From the NCBI GenBank assembly GCA_024305745.1, contig JAHRBS010000013.1, forward strand, positions 1,488,001-1,552,000: a stretch of 64,000 nt of DNA, in the 5' to 3' direction. The notes below the pieces were generated by a model, which was not told where the DNA came from, ran no database searches, and was given only the letters and a program-made list of their open reading frames with translations. This stretch comes from Polyporus tsugae (Eukaryota > Basidiomycota > Agaricomycetes > Polyporales > Polyporaceae). Below are positions 1-14,620 of this stretch, one piece after another (positions within the stretch are counted from its first letter, which is position 1; each line of letters begins with the position of its first letter). Position numbers and translations under genes: made by a program.

Positions 1-847
1 AGCAGGACCACTTACAAAGATACAGTCGTCGGACGTAGAATCTGATAACCACTCGTTGGCGAAGTTCAGACCTCGTGGATATGTGTGTGGCTCACCCTTG
101 GGTCAAGAAGACGATTGCACCCTGTGTAACAGTTGGCAATCTGAGCATAATATGACTGTATGCTCACGACGGAGGATACATGCCATAGTGGGAGACAACA
201 GCTACGCAGAGCGTCAAACCGTCTAACTCGGCAATGTTACAGCACACATACTACTAACCCGCGCAGACCTGTCATCCCAATATCAGCATGCACGGCGACT
301 AGCACTTTGAAAGCGAAATAGATATCTCACCAGGTTCCTGGCAAGAGGGCTGGTGGGTTGGAGTAGTTCAGGACGAGGTAATAGTAGCTAAGCGATATTG
401 TCAGACATGACCCTGAGCCGAGGAGTACTAGTGTGCTATAAACATACCACATATGCGAGCTCTCTATCAAATGTAACGTGTCCATGGCTCTGACGTCCCA
501 TCACATGGTAAGTCGTCACTCATCTACGGAAGGGCTCAAAATAAATGCCTACAGGAGAGCGAGAATCTACGCGGACTGCGTTAGCATGTTCGGGCGCATG
601 CGCCCTAGCGACCACTCACCAACAATTTCAAGCCACGACCTTCTTGAGGATACAGCTGGAAATATCGATACGTCTGGTATGCAGTAAGACCGTACATACT
701 ATAAAATCAGCGCGAAGATGAATAAGTTAATATGTAGGTGAATTAAAAGCGCACGTACGCGAAACCGACGAAGTTACCGGCCAGGATCCCACCAAAAGTA
801 CTGTCAAGCTGCTCGTGGTACCCCGCCCCGTGCCCTATAGAATTCAT
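1..847 (-). CDS. DUF6534-like multi-pass membrane protein, 3' part outside window
   Basis: The function of this family is unknown. DUF6534 is a large basidiomycete family of predicted seven-helix membrane proteins; the assignment is from memory of the family pattern. The ATG at 847 opens an exon ending in STFGGILAGNFVGFA (donor near 766). Later exons encode MYGLTAYQTYRYFQLYP (about 617-696), MDTLHLIESSHMCYYYLVLNYSNPPALLPGTW in two pieces (about 330-490), GAIVFLTQ, and a 26-nt exon at 16-41 giving FYVRRLYL. The same exon series occurs in the genes at 25704, 28646 and 31736. No broken frame was seen in the part covered. The last third of the protein lies beyond position 1. Its orientation is opposite to the other copies. 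Confidence 0.7.
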
Positions 848-2510
848 GGATGAGAGTGGAAGAGGGTTTCTGGACGGAGGCTCTATGGCTGCACGCGGTG
901 AAGCAGGGATAGGTGTCCACATATATAAGGAGCTGTGTAGAGCAGACCCGTGCGCGCGCATCGTTCTAGTATGGGTCAGCGTCCAACACTCCGGAAGCAT
1001 ACTTGATAAGCACGTTCGAGGCGCGGCACATTCCTGTCAAAAGACGGTGCGTGGGGCTTAACGGAACTCGAACACACCATATTCAGACAACACATGCCTT
1101 TTTGTGGTGCGGCGACGACGGGATGCGCCGTGGTGAAAGGCAACTCCAATCGAATCGCTTAGTAACCCCCCGGCGCCGCCGTAGTCCTGTAGGGAACTTG
1201 ATTGGCTTTCTGCGAGCAGCTACCTTGAAAGGTATCTTGGAACGTTTGGAGGTGTTCGGATCTAGGGAAATAGACTCAGCGAACGGATGTGGAGTTTCCT
1301 ATACTGAACCCGCAGCACGCACAACTAAGTGATACAATCCACCGTCCTACTGAGTTTTGTGGACCTGCGCGATACGTCTGGGTGTTGTAAAACGCAGTAT
1401 ATGCTGTCCGTGCCGACGGCCGCTATCAAATCGACGATGAAGGGTTGGGTTAACGAAGACGTCGGTCTGCACATGAACCTCTGTGTTGTTCGTCATGCGT
1501 CAAAATCAAGCAAAAGCCGGTTAAGAATGTAACACTCTTACCCAGATTGTGTGCTGACAGTCACCATGCATCATGACTTGTCATTGTATGCACGATTTCT
1601 ATCTGCAAGGTAACCTCGAGGCAAGGTGCGCTAGAGTCTCCGCAAGAGGGAACGCTGGAGCTACGCCAACGACCCGGCGAACACGGTCGGACTGTCACGC
1701 GATTCCAACCGACACAGTACAATACCAGTCGTGCGCACGACTGGTAAAAAGAGACCGGTAGAAACTAAGGGTCACAACATCAAATACACTCAATAAGTCG
1801 ACGGGACTCGGATGTACTTACGCGTACAAGTACATGGACGACTTTCGCATATCTCGCAATCGGGTTTGAGGTATTGATTGGAGACCCATATCAGAGTCCC
1901 ATAACGGTACCCATGCGTCCGCCAGGACAACTTGTCAGTACTGTGCCAGCTGGTTGTGGAGGGAGTATCCACGAGTTGTGAAACAGAGTGGAGTGGACTC
2001 AGTGCGATGGGTGAACGCGGCCAGTCTTTGTCGATGGCTAGCATGTAGTTAGATTAGAGATTAAGGAGGTCGGCGGAGGGGGATCGTCCTCCACTCGGAG
2101 TCCAGACTCGGAGTCACCGTTGGAAGAACCGCAGTGTCACGGGTGCGGAGTGACTCAAATCACGGGACCATTGTCACGTCGTGTCCTGAGTCAGCGACGC
2201 GGCTCCACCAGTTGGCGGGCGCTCCCACCGCGGGACCGTCAGCGTTGGCACTGCAGCTGGTGGGCTGCCCGGTTGTCTCTTCTGTTCCCAACCACTACCC
2301 TTCGAGGAGGCCCCCTACAACGCCCTTTTGTGGCAGCGAATGTAGCATAGTCTACTCCATGCAAGTTTGATTGTCGAGGCAACCTAGCCGGAAGTCAAGG
2401 TCAAGCTTACTGGAACTCAGCAAGTACGGCGGCGCAACCTCGACTCGACTACCAGAAAACGAACATCAAGCGAGCCCTTCAATCACTACCGTGCGCTTTT
2501 GACACCGGGC
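848..2510. other. Intergenic stretch, no gene supported
   Basis: Lies between the start of the minus-strand membrane gene and the RAD4 start. Open frames here are short, lack recognisable motifs and do not join through plausible introns. A small direct repeat of the 9-mer CTCGGAGTC occurs near 2094-2115. Promoters of both flanking genes must lie here, but no site can be named. Confidence 0.5.
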
Positions 2511-5500
2511 ATGAATACAGAGAGTAACTCTGTCCTCGGTGAGGAAAGCGAGGATGACTTCGACTGGGAAGAAGTAGAGGTTGCACAAGCGTCTGCATGG
2601 GATGCCGCTCAGCCCTCTTCGTCTACCACCCCGACCCCCAACGTGCACGACTACTATGGAGACTTGCAGGACCAGGACGAGGGACCGTCAGAGAGGCCGC
2701 ACCTGGAGATCACCATCAAGACCCAAGGGAAGCGGAAAGACCCAAAGTGCGTGTCAACGATCTTGTGAAGCTGAATGAGCTTAATAAACCCCCTACCTGA
2801 CGATTAGGAAGAACGAGAGAGCGGTCCAGCTCGCAGCTGAACGTGCGGTTCGCCTCGACTGTCACAAGATCCACACCGTCACCCTGCTCATGAACGCCAA
2901 GGCGCGGAACCAATGGATAAACGACCCGCTTCTCCACGTACGTCCCCGCCTTGTCCTAACCCCTCCCACCTTCTCATATCATTCACCACGTACGTTCCTA
3001 TTCCACCTCCTCTCTCGTGACCACAACAATACCCCAGGCGCGCCTCATGTCCATCACCCCGCTCGCGCTCCAGAACGCGTTCGCGATGATCCACAAGTCC
3101 CGCGTACCCGAGGCCATCAAGCGCGGCCGCCTCTTCGAGTCCGCGATAACCCACCTCGCCGACTGGTGGGCCACCTCGTTCGGGGTCGTACCCACCGGCC
3201 ACATCCGCTCACGCACCTTCGACGATGTCCAGCGCACGCTCCCCAAGCCCAAGCCCACCCCGCCGCCCGACCCGAAGGGTAAGGGTAAGGCACGCGCGGT
3301 AGAAGACGACGAGGAGTACGAGGAAGACGACGAGGAGCGGTACGGGGTGGAGGGCGAGCGGATCCGGAGCGCGAAGAGCTTGATGAAGCACGCGCTGATG
3401 TGGAAGGGGTCGCGCGACACGAGCGCGCAGCTGTTCACGGCGCTGTGTCGCGCGCTCGGCATCCCTGCGCGCCTGGTCGTGAGCTTGCAGAGCGTGCCGT
3501 GGCAGGCGGGCGTGGGCAAGCCGAAGCCGAGCGCGAAGAGGAAAAAGAAGACAGCGGATGCGGATGCGAAAGGCAACGGGCAGACGAAGGCAGATGCCAT
3601 GGATGGGGAGGAGGAGGACGACGACGACGACGACATGGAGGCCGTGGATATTCCTGGGTCGCCTGCTGTGGACGGCTCGAGAGGTCGGTCGCCGCACCGT
3701 GCAAACGGTCAACATGTCGATGGCGCGAGCCCTGCGCCGAACGGCAAGGGCAAGGGGAAGCAGAAAGCGGCCCCAGTCATCAAGTTGCGGAAGAGCAAGC
3801 AGAACGGGGGCACGGCAGAGCCCCAACGTCCGCGGCGTGAGTCCTGTCTATGTAGATGTATACGCGAATCTGACTCCCCTATTCGTAGGGGAGCGCACGC
3901 CCGACCCGACGACGACTGCGCCGGTCTTCTGGACTGAGGTGTTCTCGCGCGCCGACGCGCGTTGGATCCCGGTCGACCCCGTCCGCGTCATCGTGAACAA
4001 GCGCAAGGCGTTCGACCCGACCCCGAATCCCAGCATCACGAAGCCGGACCGGCGACGCCCGGTGCGTGTCGAGAACCGGATGGTGTACGTCCTCGCGTTC
4101 GAAGAGGATGGGTACGCGCGGGACGTCACGCCGCGCTATGCGCGCGAGTTCGGTGCGAAGGTGGCGAAGGTGCAGCAGGGTGGCAAGGGGCGGCGCGAGT
4201 GGTGGGAGCGCATCTGCAGGATGGTCGCGCGGCCGTATCGACTGGTATGTGTGCTCGGCTTCTGTTCGGGCCGCTGCTTCTGAACTTTGGGTGATTGCGG
4301 TGCAGCAACGCGACGACCTGGAGGACGAGGAGCTGCAGGCGAACCAGATGACGGAGGCGATGCCGACAACGATGACCGGGTTCAAGGACCACCCGCTCTA
4401 CGTCCTCGAACGGCATCTGAAGCGCGACGAAGTTGTCGAGCCCCTTGTTGAGCTTGGGAAGTTCCGCGGAGAGCCCGTCTACCCACGGGGGAACGTCCTG
4501 CAGCTGAAGACCGCGGAGAACTGGATGCGTCAGGGCAGGACGATTATCTCTGGTGCGCAGCCACTCAAGTGGGTCAAGCAGCGTGCTGTGACCGTCAACA
4601 AGAAACGGGCGATCGAGATGGCGCTCGCGGACCAGCGCGATCGTGCCTCTACGTCCAAATCTGCTCAGTCCACAAAAGGTGGCCTAGACGAGACAGGAAT
4701 GCTCGCCGTAGACGTTGACAGTGGAAACATAGAAAGTGGAGAAGGTTTCGCGGCTGAGGCAGGCATCATGCAAGGGCTGTATGCTGAACACCAGACGGAG
4801 TTGTATAAGCCCCCACCTGTCGTCGACGTAAGTTTCGATCTATGTCTCTCTGGAATACGACCGGCGCTCATCTCCCCGTGTTTCTCTTCTGCTGGCTGGG
4901 GGATGCATGTTGTCTGATCATCATACAGGGGAAAGTTCCGAAGAACGATTTTGGGAATCTCGACCTCTATGTTCCCTCTATGCTGCCTGCTGGTGCCGTC
5001 CACATACCCTGTACGTACTCCCCCCTTCGCATCACCACATCCCTTCCTTTTTCCCTTGTGGCGCATCACACGTGTATGGGACGAACAACTCGCTGACGCT
5101 CATCGACAGACAAAGGGACCGCGAAGATCGCCCGCCAGCTCGGTTTCGATTTTGCAGAAGCAGTGGTGCGTGTTATCACCCCTTCGGTTAGCGTCTCGCA
5201 TCTCACGAGGCACCTACAGACCGGCTTCGAGTTCAAGAAGCGGAAGGCCTTCCCTGTCGTCACCGGCATCGTTATCGCTGCTGAAAACGAGCCCGTGCTG
5301 TTTGAGGTGCGCCGCTGTCTAAGCGCACCGCATCCCCCCGCATGCATACTAACGGTTTTAGATGATCATCGCTGACCCAATGCCGTATATGCCTGCTCAC
5401 CTGAACCACCTTACGCAACGTGCCAACGAATGCAATCCCTTCTTTGCCACTCGCAGGCCTACTGGGAGGCAGAGCAGGATGCCGAGGCAAAGCGCCAGGC

Positions 5501-6724
5501 GAAGCGGCAAGAGCAGGTGATCAAGCGGTGGACAAAGCTTGTCCAGGGCCTGCGCATTCGCCAGCGCCTGATCGAACAGTACGCCAACCGCAACGTGCCC
5601 GCCGCCGGCACGTCCTCGTCGAACACAGGAACGGAGAAAGTAGATGGACATGCTCGAGATGGCGATGTCGTGGTGGACAATCAACAGGCGGATGGGGTTC
5701 GTGTCTTCCTTTCTTTCTGTGTTTCCGTAACATGTCTTCTGTTTGATACCGCCACCTCGCACCCCACACGCGTGTCCGGCGAGAGCCTGTCACTGTGGTC
5801 CGACGTGACGTGCGTCGAGCGGCAGATTGCGAAGGCGCTATCTTGTGGTCTGGACTCTGAATGCGATACTGATTGAGCTTGCGCGGTTTGCAGGAGCAGG
5901 GACCACAGGAGCCTATTGCGGGCGGCTTCCTCGTCGGGGTGGACGACGTCGTGCAGCCGTATGCGCTCCCACGGAACCTCCGCGAGATCGTCGAGCACGC
6001 TTCGACGAGCCACACGGCGCTGGGCGAGCTCCGGAAGACAGATCAGGGCATGCCTACGGCTCTCGCTTCCGAGGCTGCCGAAGAACAGGACGCGGACGAC
6101 GTCGATGTCACCGAGCAGGGGCGCGAACCGCCATCACTGCTGGACGATAAGCTAGAAGCGGTCGAGGGGGGCGGGAGCGAACACGACGATGAGGTGATGG
6201 AAGACGTCGTCGTCGACACACCGCCGCCCGCCCGGACGCCCAAGACGATGCAAGAGCTCGCCGAGGCTGCGGCTCGGCGCGGCCAGAACACGAACCAGCC
6301 GGTAGATGGCGAGGACGTGCTCATGCTCGCTGCCCCGCCGCTGCCTGCTGGAGAGAAGGCGAATGCGAATGGCAGGAGCACACGGGCTTCGAGAAGCGGG
6401 ACCAAGAGCGGCACTTCCACCCCTCGCGCGAACACGAGAGGCAAGGGCAAGACATCAGCTGCGTCGAGTTCGAAGGCCGCACCTCGTCAGACGCGGAAGC
6501 GTACGCGATCCCAGGTTGAACACTCCGATTCCGATCGAGAGGAGGAGGAGGGCGGGGAAGTCGACCAGCCGTCTACTGCGAAGAAGACACGCACCCGCGC
6601 ACCGCCGCCGCCGCCGCCGGAGCCTTCGACACGCGTGCTCAGAACACGCAAACCGAAGGACGCAGGCAAGGTGCGGGAGGAGAAGGAGCTGAAGGCCGCC
6701 TACCGGCGGGCGATCGCAGACTAG
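2511..6724 (+). CDS. RAD4: XPC/Rad4-type DNA repair protein
   Basis: Rad4/XPC binds distorted duplex DNA and starts global-genome nucleotide excision repair, normally with Rad23. Ten exons fit: 2511-2746, 2808-2937, 3038-3836, 3889-4244, 4306-4827, 4929-5010, 5110-5165, 5220-5306, 5457-5696 and 5894-6724, giving 1112 aa. The transglutaminase-like domain spans about residues 85-500, with SLMKHALMWKGSRDTSAQLF, then ARLVVSLQSVPW and VFWTEVFSRADARWIPVDPV. BHD1 follows (FKDHPLYVLERHLKRDEVV), then BHD2 (NDFGNLDLYVPSMLPAGAVH) and BHD3 (GFEFKKRKAFPVVTGIVIA, then KRWTKLVQGLRIRQRL). An acidic and lysine-rich linker with a seven-Asp run splits the transglutaminase fold. The C-terminal 280 residues are low complexity. 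The longer frame opens upstream on TTG; the first ATG is 2511. Downstream it converges with TRM61, 92 bp apart. Confidence 0.93.
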
Positions 6725-6816
6725 CGTTAATATTTTTATACCGTAAAGTCATCTATAGTACGCGCCGAGTTCTGGGAGAACCCTTATAATCAGTACAGTC
6801 GCACATTCTACACGCT

Positions 6817-9486
<2,670 letters not shown>

Positions 9487-10298
9487 CGAGCCACTTTGTT
9501 TAGTGTGGGTGCGGCAGAGATGGTGGAAGACAAATGGTGCGGAGAAACTGTGGGGGTCGTGGGCGGGAGAGGACAAGGGAGGGGAAGAGCGGGCGGTGAG
9601 CGTGGCTTTGGAGGAAAGCTGGCGGGGAAAGGATCTTGCCTGAAGGGGATCTCGCATGACTGGCGTGGGAAGATTTAGCGGGGGAGGGGATCTGGCGGGA
9701 CTGGGAGAGGCGCCGGGGGATCCGGGGCCAGGGGACTGGGACGGGGCTGGCAGTGAGTCCCGCTCGGACGCGTCTGCTCCGACTCCGAGGCGTGTTGCTG
9801 TCTGACCCGCTCAGGCTGCCAGTGCAGATGCCCTCCCCGTCTGTCTCCCCTTCTGCGCCGCCTCCGTGTGCGCGGGATTTGCACCCATCTCTCCCCCTCC
9901 CCCCCCGACGACAATCCTCTTGAGCCCCACAACAACCGGCCAGCGTTCCTCAGGCCGTCCCGCGTCTCGCCTGTGGCAGTTCGCACCATTCACATCGCTC
10001 GAGCACCCTGATTCCCGCTTACAACCGACCGAGTCTGGTGCGGTTCTTTCTTCCTCCCACCTGCCCTTCCCGCAGCCCCTCCGCGAACGGCGCGGCCATT
10101 TCTTCTTCTTCTCCTTCTTCGCGCCCGTCTAAGCGCGAAGAATTCCTACAAACACGTAGCGTGTCCCACCCAACCGTACCGGACGCCAGTCGCTTCTAGA
10201 AATACACCACCTATCGCCACTATCGTCCAACTGGCCCATCTTCCTGCCCTCTCTTCTTCCTCCTCTTCGGACGTCCCCCTCTCACCCCCCCGCCCCCA
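9487..10298. promoter_or_regulatory. Shared intergenic promoter region of TRM61 and the PAS gene
   Basis: An 812-bp gap between two divergently transcribed start codons. The PAS-gene side is rich in pyrimidine runs (about 10030-10300), a common feature upstream of basidiomycete start codons. No TATA box or known operator can be assigned with confidence. No coding potential fits either neighbour. Confidence 0.4.
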
Positions 10299-11774
10299 AT
10301 GGACTCGTCACCACCATGCGTCTCCTTCAGTACGTCCAATCCTCTATTCTTCTTCCCGCTTGCCCCTTCTCACCCCCTCCCCCCCCCCTCCTCTCAGTTG
10401 GAATCGTAGATTTTACCGAGAACGTAAGCGCGCGCGCACTCTAACGCCCGTATCCTTCTCCCTTGATTCTCACTTCCTCTCCTTGCCGCCGCAGGCTAAC
10501 TGGGTGTACTGCTCAGAATCCGTGTACGACTTGTTAGGTGCGCATCTCCGCAGCCACTCCCGTTCCCGCGGTAGCATCAATACCCATTAACTTTGTTCTC
10601 ACCAGGATATGAACCATATGAACTGATCGGGTCCCCTTCCCTCAACCTCGTTCACCCGGATGAGTTCTCCGAAGTGAAAGAGCTCCATTACACAACAATA
10701 TCGCAAGACCAGGCTGCCGTCTTGGCTTATCTCCGTATGAAGCACAAAGACTCGTGCAAAGGGTACATCCTCTGCGGCATTGTACGTGAAACACCGAGTT
10801 GCCCTCCACCGCCCCGTTAACACCGTCGACCTTCGATAGTCTCGCACAGTCTGCCAGGGTGTTCTCGTTGGGAGCGTGTCTTTTGCCGCCCCGGGTCCAA
10901 AGGCGATGCACAACGCGTCGACTGCCCAAGAGGTCAAGATCATCACACCGACTGCGAAAGACCTCGAGTTCCGAGTCAGTGTCCTCTCTATCCATGACGC
11001 GATCACGCCGCTGAGCCCGCCCCTTACTTGTTGCAGAGATGGAATGACCCCAATCCAATGCCGCCGTGCCCTATCCCGACCTCGCGTTCACCGAGCCCAG
11101 AACTCAGGAGAGGGGCCCACAAAGAGGCCATCAGCTTCGATCCACTCCCGGAGCAGTCCATACGCACCGCGCTCATCCTCGACCGCTTCAGCCTCAACTG
11201 TGGCATTCTTTACTGCTCCAATGACAGCCTCATTTCAACGACGACGTGCATGGGGCGCAGCTTCTTTGACTTCGTTTCACGCAAAGATGAAGAACTTGTT
11301 CGGAGCTGGATCGACGTCATAAAATCGTGGGGCGTGAACGAGAGAGGCCAGCCCAGCGACGGCGGCTTCGGATTCGGCAAGTTCACCCTCGTCGCGCGGG
11401 GACGAGACTCAAGGTAAGGTGTAGCCAAACTGGCCGGCAGTCTGTATCTTGCCGAAGCCTGATCATACGCTAACGATGTTCCTTGCGCCAACAGCATCCG
11501 ACAGGCCGACCCCGTGCCCCTACGCCACCGGAGTAGCCAACACGCCGGATACGGGTCGTCAGACCATCTCTCGCGTCCGCGGGATGCACGCCCATCGTAC
11601 CACTCTTCGTCGTCCTCGGGTTACCGAGACCGAGAGCGCGACCGCGATCGAGAGCGGTACCGGGACTCGCGCACTACCACGCGCCCGCGCTCAGATGATG
11701 AACGCATTGTGGACGCCATCTTCTCTGCGCACTCTGATGGGCTTATGGTTATCCTACGGCCGTCGAGCAAATGA
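10299..11774 (+). CDS. PAS-domain protein (basidiomycete, WC-1-like PAS)
   Basis: A PAS protein, probably a sensory or protein-interaction factor; ligand and partners are unknown. Seven exons: 10299-10329, 10398-10423, 10495-10537, 10606-10781, 10840-10974, 11037-11413 and 11495-11774, giving 355 aa. The N-terminal PAS fold begins at once: FIGIVDFTENANWVYCSESV, then DLLGYEPYELIGSPSLNLVH and PDEFSEVKELHYT. A second PAS-like half occurs near residues 200-260 (LDRFSLNCGILYCSNDSLIS, then RSFFDFVSRKDEELVRSWID). The tail is Ser/Arg-rich with RDRERDRDRERYRDSR repeats, so it may be disordered or nucleic-acid binding. No zinc finger or LOV cysteine motif (NCRFLQ) was seen, so a photoreceptor role is not supported. 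Exons 1 and 2 are only 31 and 26 nt but splice in phase. Confidence 0.85.
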
Positions 11775-12017
11775 ACGCTGCTCGCATTCCCGACAAACCC
11801 TTGCGCTTTGGTTGACGGCTGGGCATGATGCAAGCAGCCGAAGAACATGGTGCCGGCTGTATACACAAATCCCTGCCTGCAGGTGAAAGTTTCAAATGGC
11901 GTATGTCCGTATTCTTGTCTCCACACCTCCCGCATGTCGGCTTGCTATCGTTAGCGCCTCCGGATTGCTCTTGCATATATGCGTATAGATAATCCATAAC
12001 TTGCGCCTCCTCCACTC

Positions 12018-12063
12018 CCCCCCCCCCCATCATCGTCATCATCATCATCATCATCATCATCGT
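12018..12063. repeat. Poly-C plus (CAT/ATC)n simple repeat
   Basis: About ten C residues are followed by a trinucleotide ATC tract with one or two interruptions (CATCGTCATC). It is non-coding on the models given here and may be length-variable between strains. Confidence 0.8.
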
Positions 12064-13650
12064 CACCATCCTCTCTTTCTGGCTCCCCCATTCGAAGTCG
12101 TAACATCACACCCACTCCCCTCGACCGTCGCTCTTGACTGAGACTTGGCATCTCCGGTACTTGTGCCGGTGGCCAAAAGTCGCTTGATCACCGAATGCCC
12201 CAGTCCTCGTTCCCGGCTATCGATCGTCGCACGCTATATCCCGCAGCTGTGTGTATGTGTACGTATACAAATGATGTATGCAGCGCCTCAAATGTCTAAT
12301 CCCCGGCCGAGACTCGAGATTCCGTGGCAGGACACATATCTCCGAAGCCGGGTAAGTATGTACATGAGGTTGCTCGCGGGGATTGGGACTGATCATTGAT
12401 TCCGAACTGTATAGCGTCTAATTCACGTTATGCTAACACGCGTTGCGAGCGTGATCGTCTGCAGCGTTTCATTGAATTGCAACAAGTCTTGGAAGCCACG
12501 ATATGGGCGGGCAGCTCGCCTGGGACCGGTCGATCGGCAATTGAACCCTTTCGGTCCTCCCTGACGCGTGTCCCCGTATCTCGTGAACGCACTGAAACCC
12601 GAACCACGCTAGGGAGAACGTGCACGCCCTAATGATTTTGTCTCGAGGTGGTGAACTCTCGACCGCCCGAGTCGACGCTCCCTTTGACATTACTCCGAGG
12701 ACGCATCTCGGGGCCGTGAATGGTCAATGTTCCTCACGCCGTCGATCAATTCTGTGCCTTCACTTCACCTTAACTCTGTCACGAGAACGTTAACCGGGAC
12801 TCGCTGAGTTGCCGGTGACGACGCCAGACCCTTATCCCGGACTGGGGCGTAGACGTTTAATATTCCGTCACCGCACGATGCTCGATGACGCGCTGGTCAC
12901 GATCGCGTCCTAAACTGCACCCGCTACCCTAGCTAATAACGGAACTTCATTGTCGGATCGTCGCACGACGCCTAAGGTTGATCATGGGCAACTTTAGCCA
13001 ACCCATTCGGCGCATATACATACATAGCTCACAACTTATCGCTGCATTCTTCAACAAGGTCAACATCGCGCGCTCCCCGGCGCGCACAGGAGGCTACACG
13101 TCCTACGCGGCCGACCACGATCACGGACCATCCCGCCAACCCAAACGGCACACGAAGATCCCTCCACTGTCCGACGTCCACTGGGGCCTGCAACTGGAGT
13201 CCGCCGCGTCCATCTTCGTGCGCCAGAAGCCGCTCCTTCCCTCCCCCTGGATGAATCGATGAAGATTGAGCTGTCCCCGCGAGCGTCGCACTCCGCGGTT
13301 AAGCTCAGGCCCCGACACACGGCCAGCGGTCATGAGGTGGCCTCGCCGGGATATTTTTGTCAATCGCCGTCCTCGCTCCCCCGCCGGGTGGGGGGCGGTG
13401 TGGGAACGCGCGCGCCCGTTTGGGGCAATGGCATCATTCAGGCATTCATGGGCCTGAGCTGTGGGAAGGGCTCGGCGCAAGTAAGTAGTTCCAAGTCGGT
13501 GCCGGTAGGCTACCTTACCCCAGGCGCGCGCGCGGTCCTCGTGTTTACGGCGTGGTGGAATCGAGACTCGCGAACGGTGCGCGCGGTGGGGGGGCGGCAT
13601 TCAAAGAATCGACCGTGGCCATGCGCGATGGGTTTCTACGGCGAGGCGTA

Positions 13651-13690
13651 ATTGATTAATGTTATGCCGTTGATTAATATTATGCCGTCA
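13651..13690. repeat. Two-copy direct repeat of about 19 bp
   Basis: The motif ATTGATTAATGTTATGCCG is followed directly by a near copy (TTGATTAATATTATGCCG). Both are AT-rich against a GC-rich background. No function is evident. Confidence 0.6.
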
Positions 13691-14270
13691 GCACCGTACG
13701 GAGATGATGCGGTCAGTGCGAACCTTGGCGGTAGTGCGAGTTCTGAGCAGCGTCCTTTGACCTCAGAGAGACATCAGAGGATTCCAGCTGATGGGCGCGC
13801 GCAGTTATCAGCGAGCCTTGTGATGAACTCGGAGCTCCGTTTGAAGTACTTACGGTACATAACGGTGTGTTGGCGAGATGGGCGGCTCGTGTCTGCTGTG
13901 GTCGACCATCGTGCACGCGTGCGCGCATGCCAGTGCATCACCAGGGAATTGAGCTTATCCAATAGGTTCGTACCAGTACTACCACTACCAAACATCTCGC
14001 AGGCTCGCACGTGAACTTATCCAATACAAATGTGGACCCCTTCTGATACAATATGCGGTCGTACATATCTGATGAGGAAAACCTTCCGCCGGACAAAACC
14101 GTTGAGCAGTATCGATCGATGCAATAGCTCCCACAAAGTACACCCAGATCCAGTGGACGTCTCGAAATCTCAGCGGGGCTTGGTGTTTATCAGGCGCTGC
14201 CGGGGTTTGTACCCTCCTCGGTAGGAGGATACCGACGGAGAGGTCCGTCGACATAGTATGTGTGGTGCTT

Positions 14271-14295
14271 TGTCGGAAAATTTGAAACCCGCTCA
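14271..14295 (+). repeat. Left terminal inverted repeat of the Plavaka element
   Basis: Begins TGTCGGAAAATTTGAAACCC and matches the reversed right end at 21 of 25 bases. It is followed immediately by the subterminal CTTATAA-like repeat field that extends to about 14620. Confidence 0.75.
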
Positions 14296-14620
14296 TAGAC
14301 GCTTATAATGACCAAAATGGTAACAAAGAGCGCGCACGCTTATGACGTGGGACGACGGTTCATAAGACGCTCATAAGGACGGTACCAGTCCGATAAGCGC
14401 GTCATAAGGCCGGCCAATAATGCATATAAGCAGAACATAAGCTTTGACCCTCCTTCTTATAAGTCGGTTATTGTAATCTTATAAAGCGCTTATATTCACA
14501 TTATATGCGGGATACTAGCATCTTATTAACCTATTATTCCCTGCTTATGAGGAAGCATGATCACGCTTATAAGTGGATTATGACCATGCCCGGAGGCTTA
14601 TCAGCGTGTTGTAAGGGACG
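14295..14620. repeat. Left subterminal repeat field (CTTATAA-like motifs)
   Basis: At least fourteen copies of CTTATAAG/CATAAG/GCTTAT-type motifs occur, spaced about 15-30 bp apart on both strands. The pattern is absent from surrounding DNA except at the other end of the element. They are probably binding sites for the element's own transposase; that role is inferred from CACTA-type elements. Confidence 0.7.

Larger units (their letters stand above)
11775..14270. other. Long intergenic stretch with simple repeats
   Basis: About 2.5 kb with no supportable gene. A poly-C run followed by an imperfect (ATC)n tract lies at about 12018-12063. A roughly 19-bp unit around TTGATTAATNTTATGCCG is repeated twice at about 13652-13689. 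ORFs at 12396-12632 and 12978-13262 show no domain, no credible splice partners and no family resemblance. The Plavaka element begins at the right edge. Confidence 0.5.

Noticed and set aside
3209..3826. Long minus-strand frames opposite RAD4
   Set aside because: They mirror the low-complexity Rad4 coding region and have Arg/Leu-biased shadow composition.
10299..11774. Blue-light receptor (White Collar 1) identity
   Set aside because: The PAS domain is present but the LOV cysteine motif and GATA zinc finger are absent.
12030..12063. CRISPR-like array
   Set aside because: It is a trinucleotide simple repeat without unique spacers, in a eukaryotic genome.
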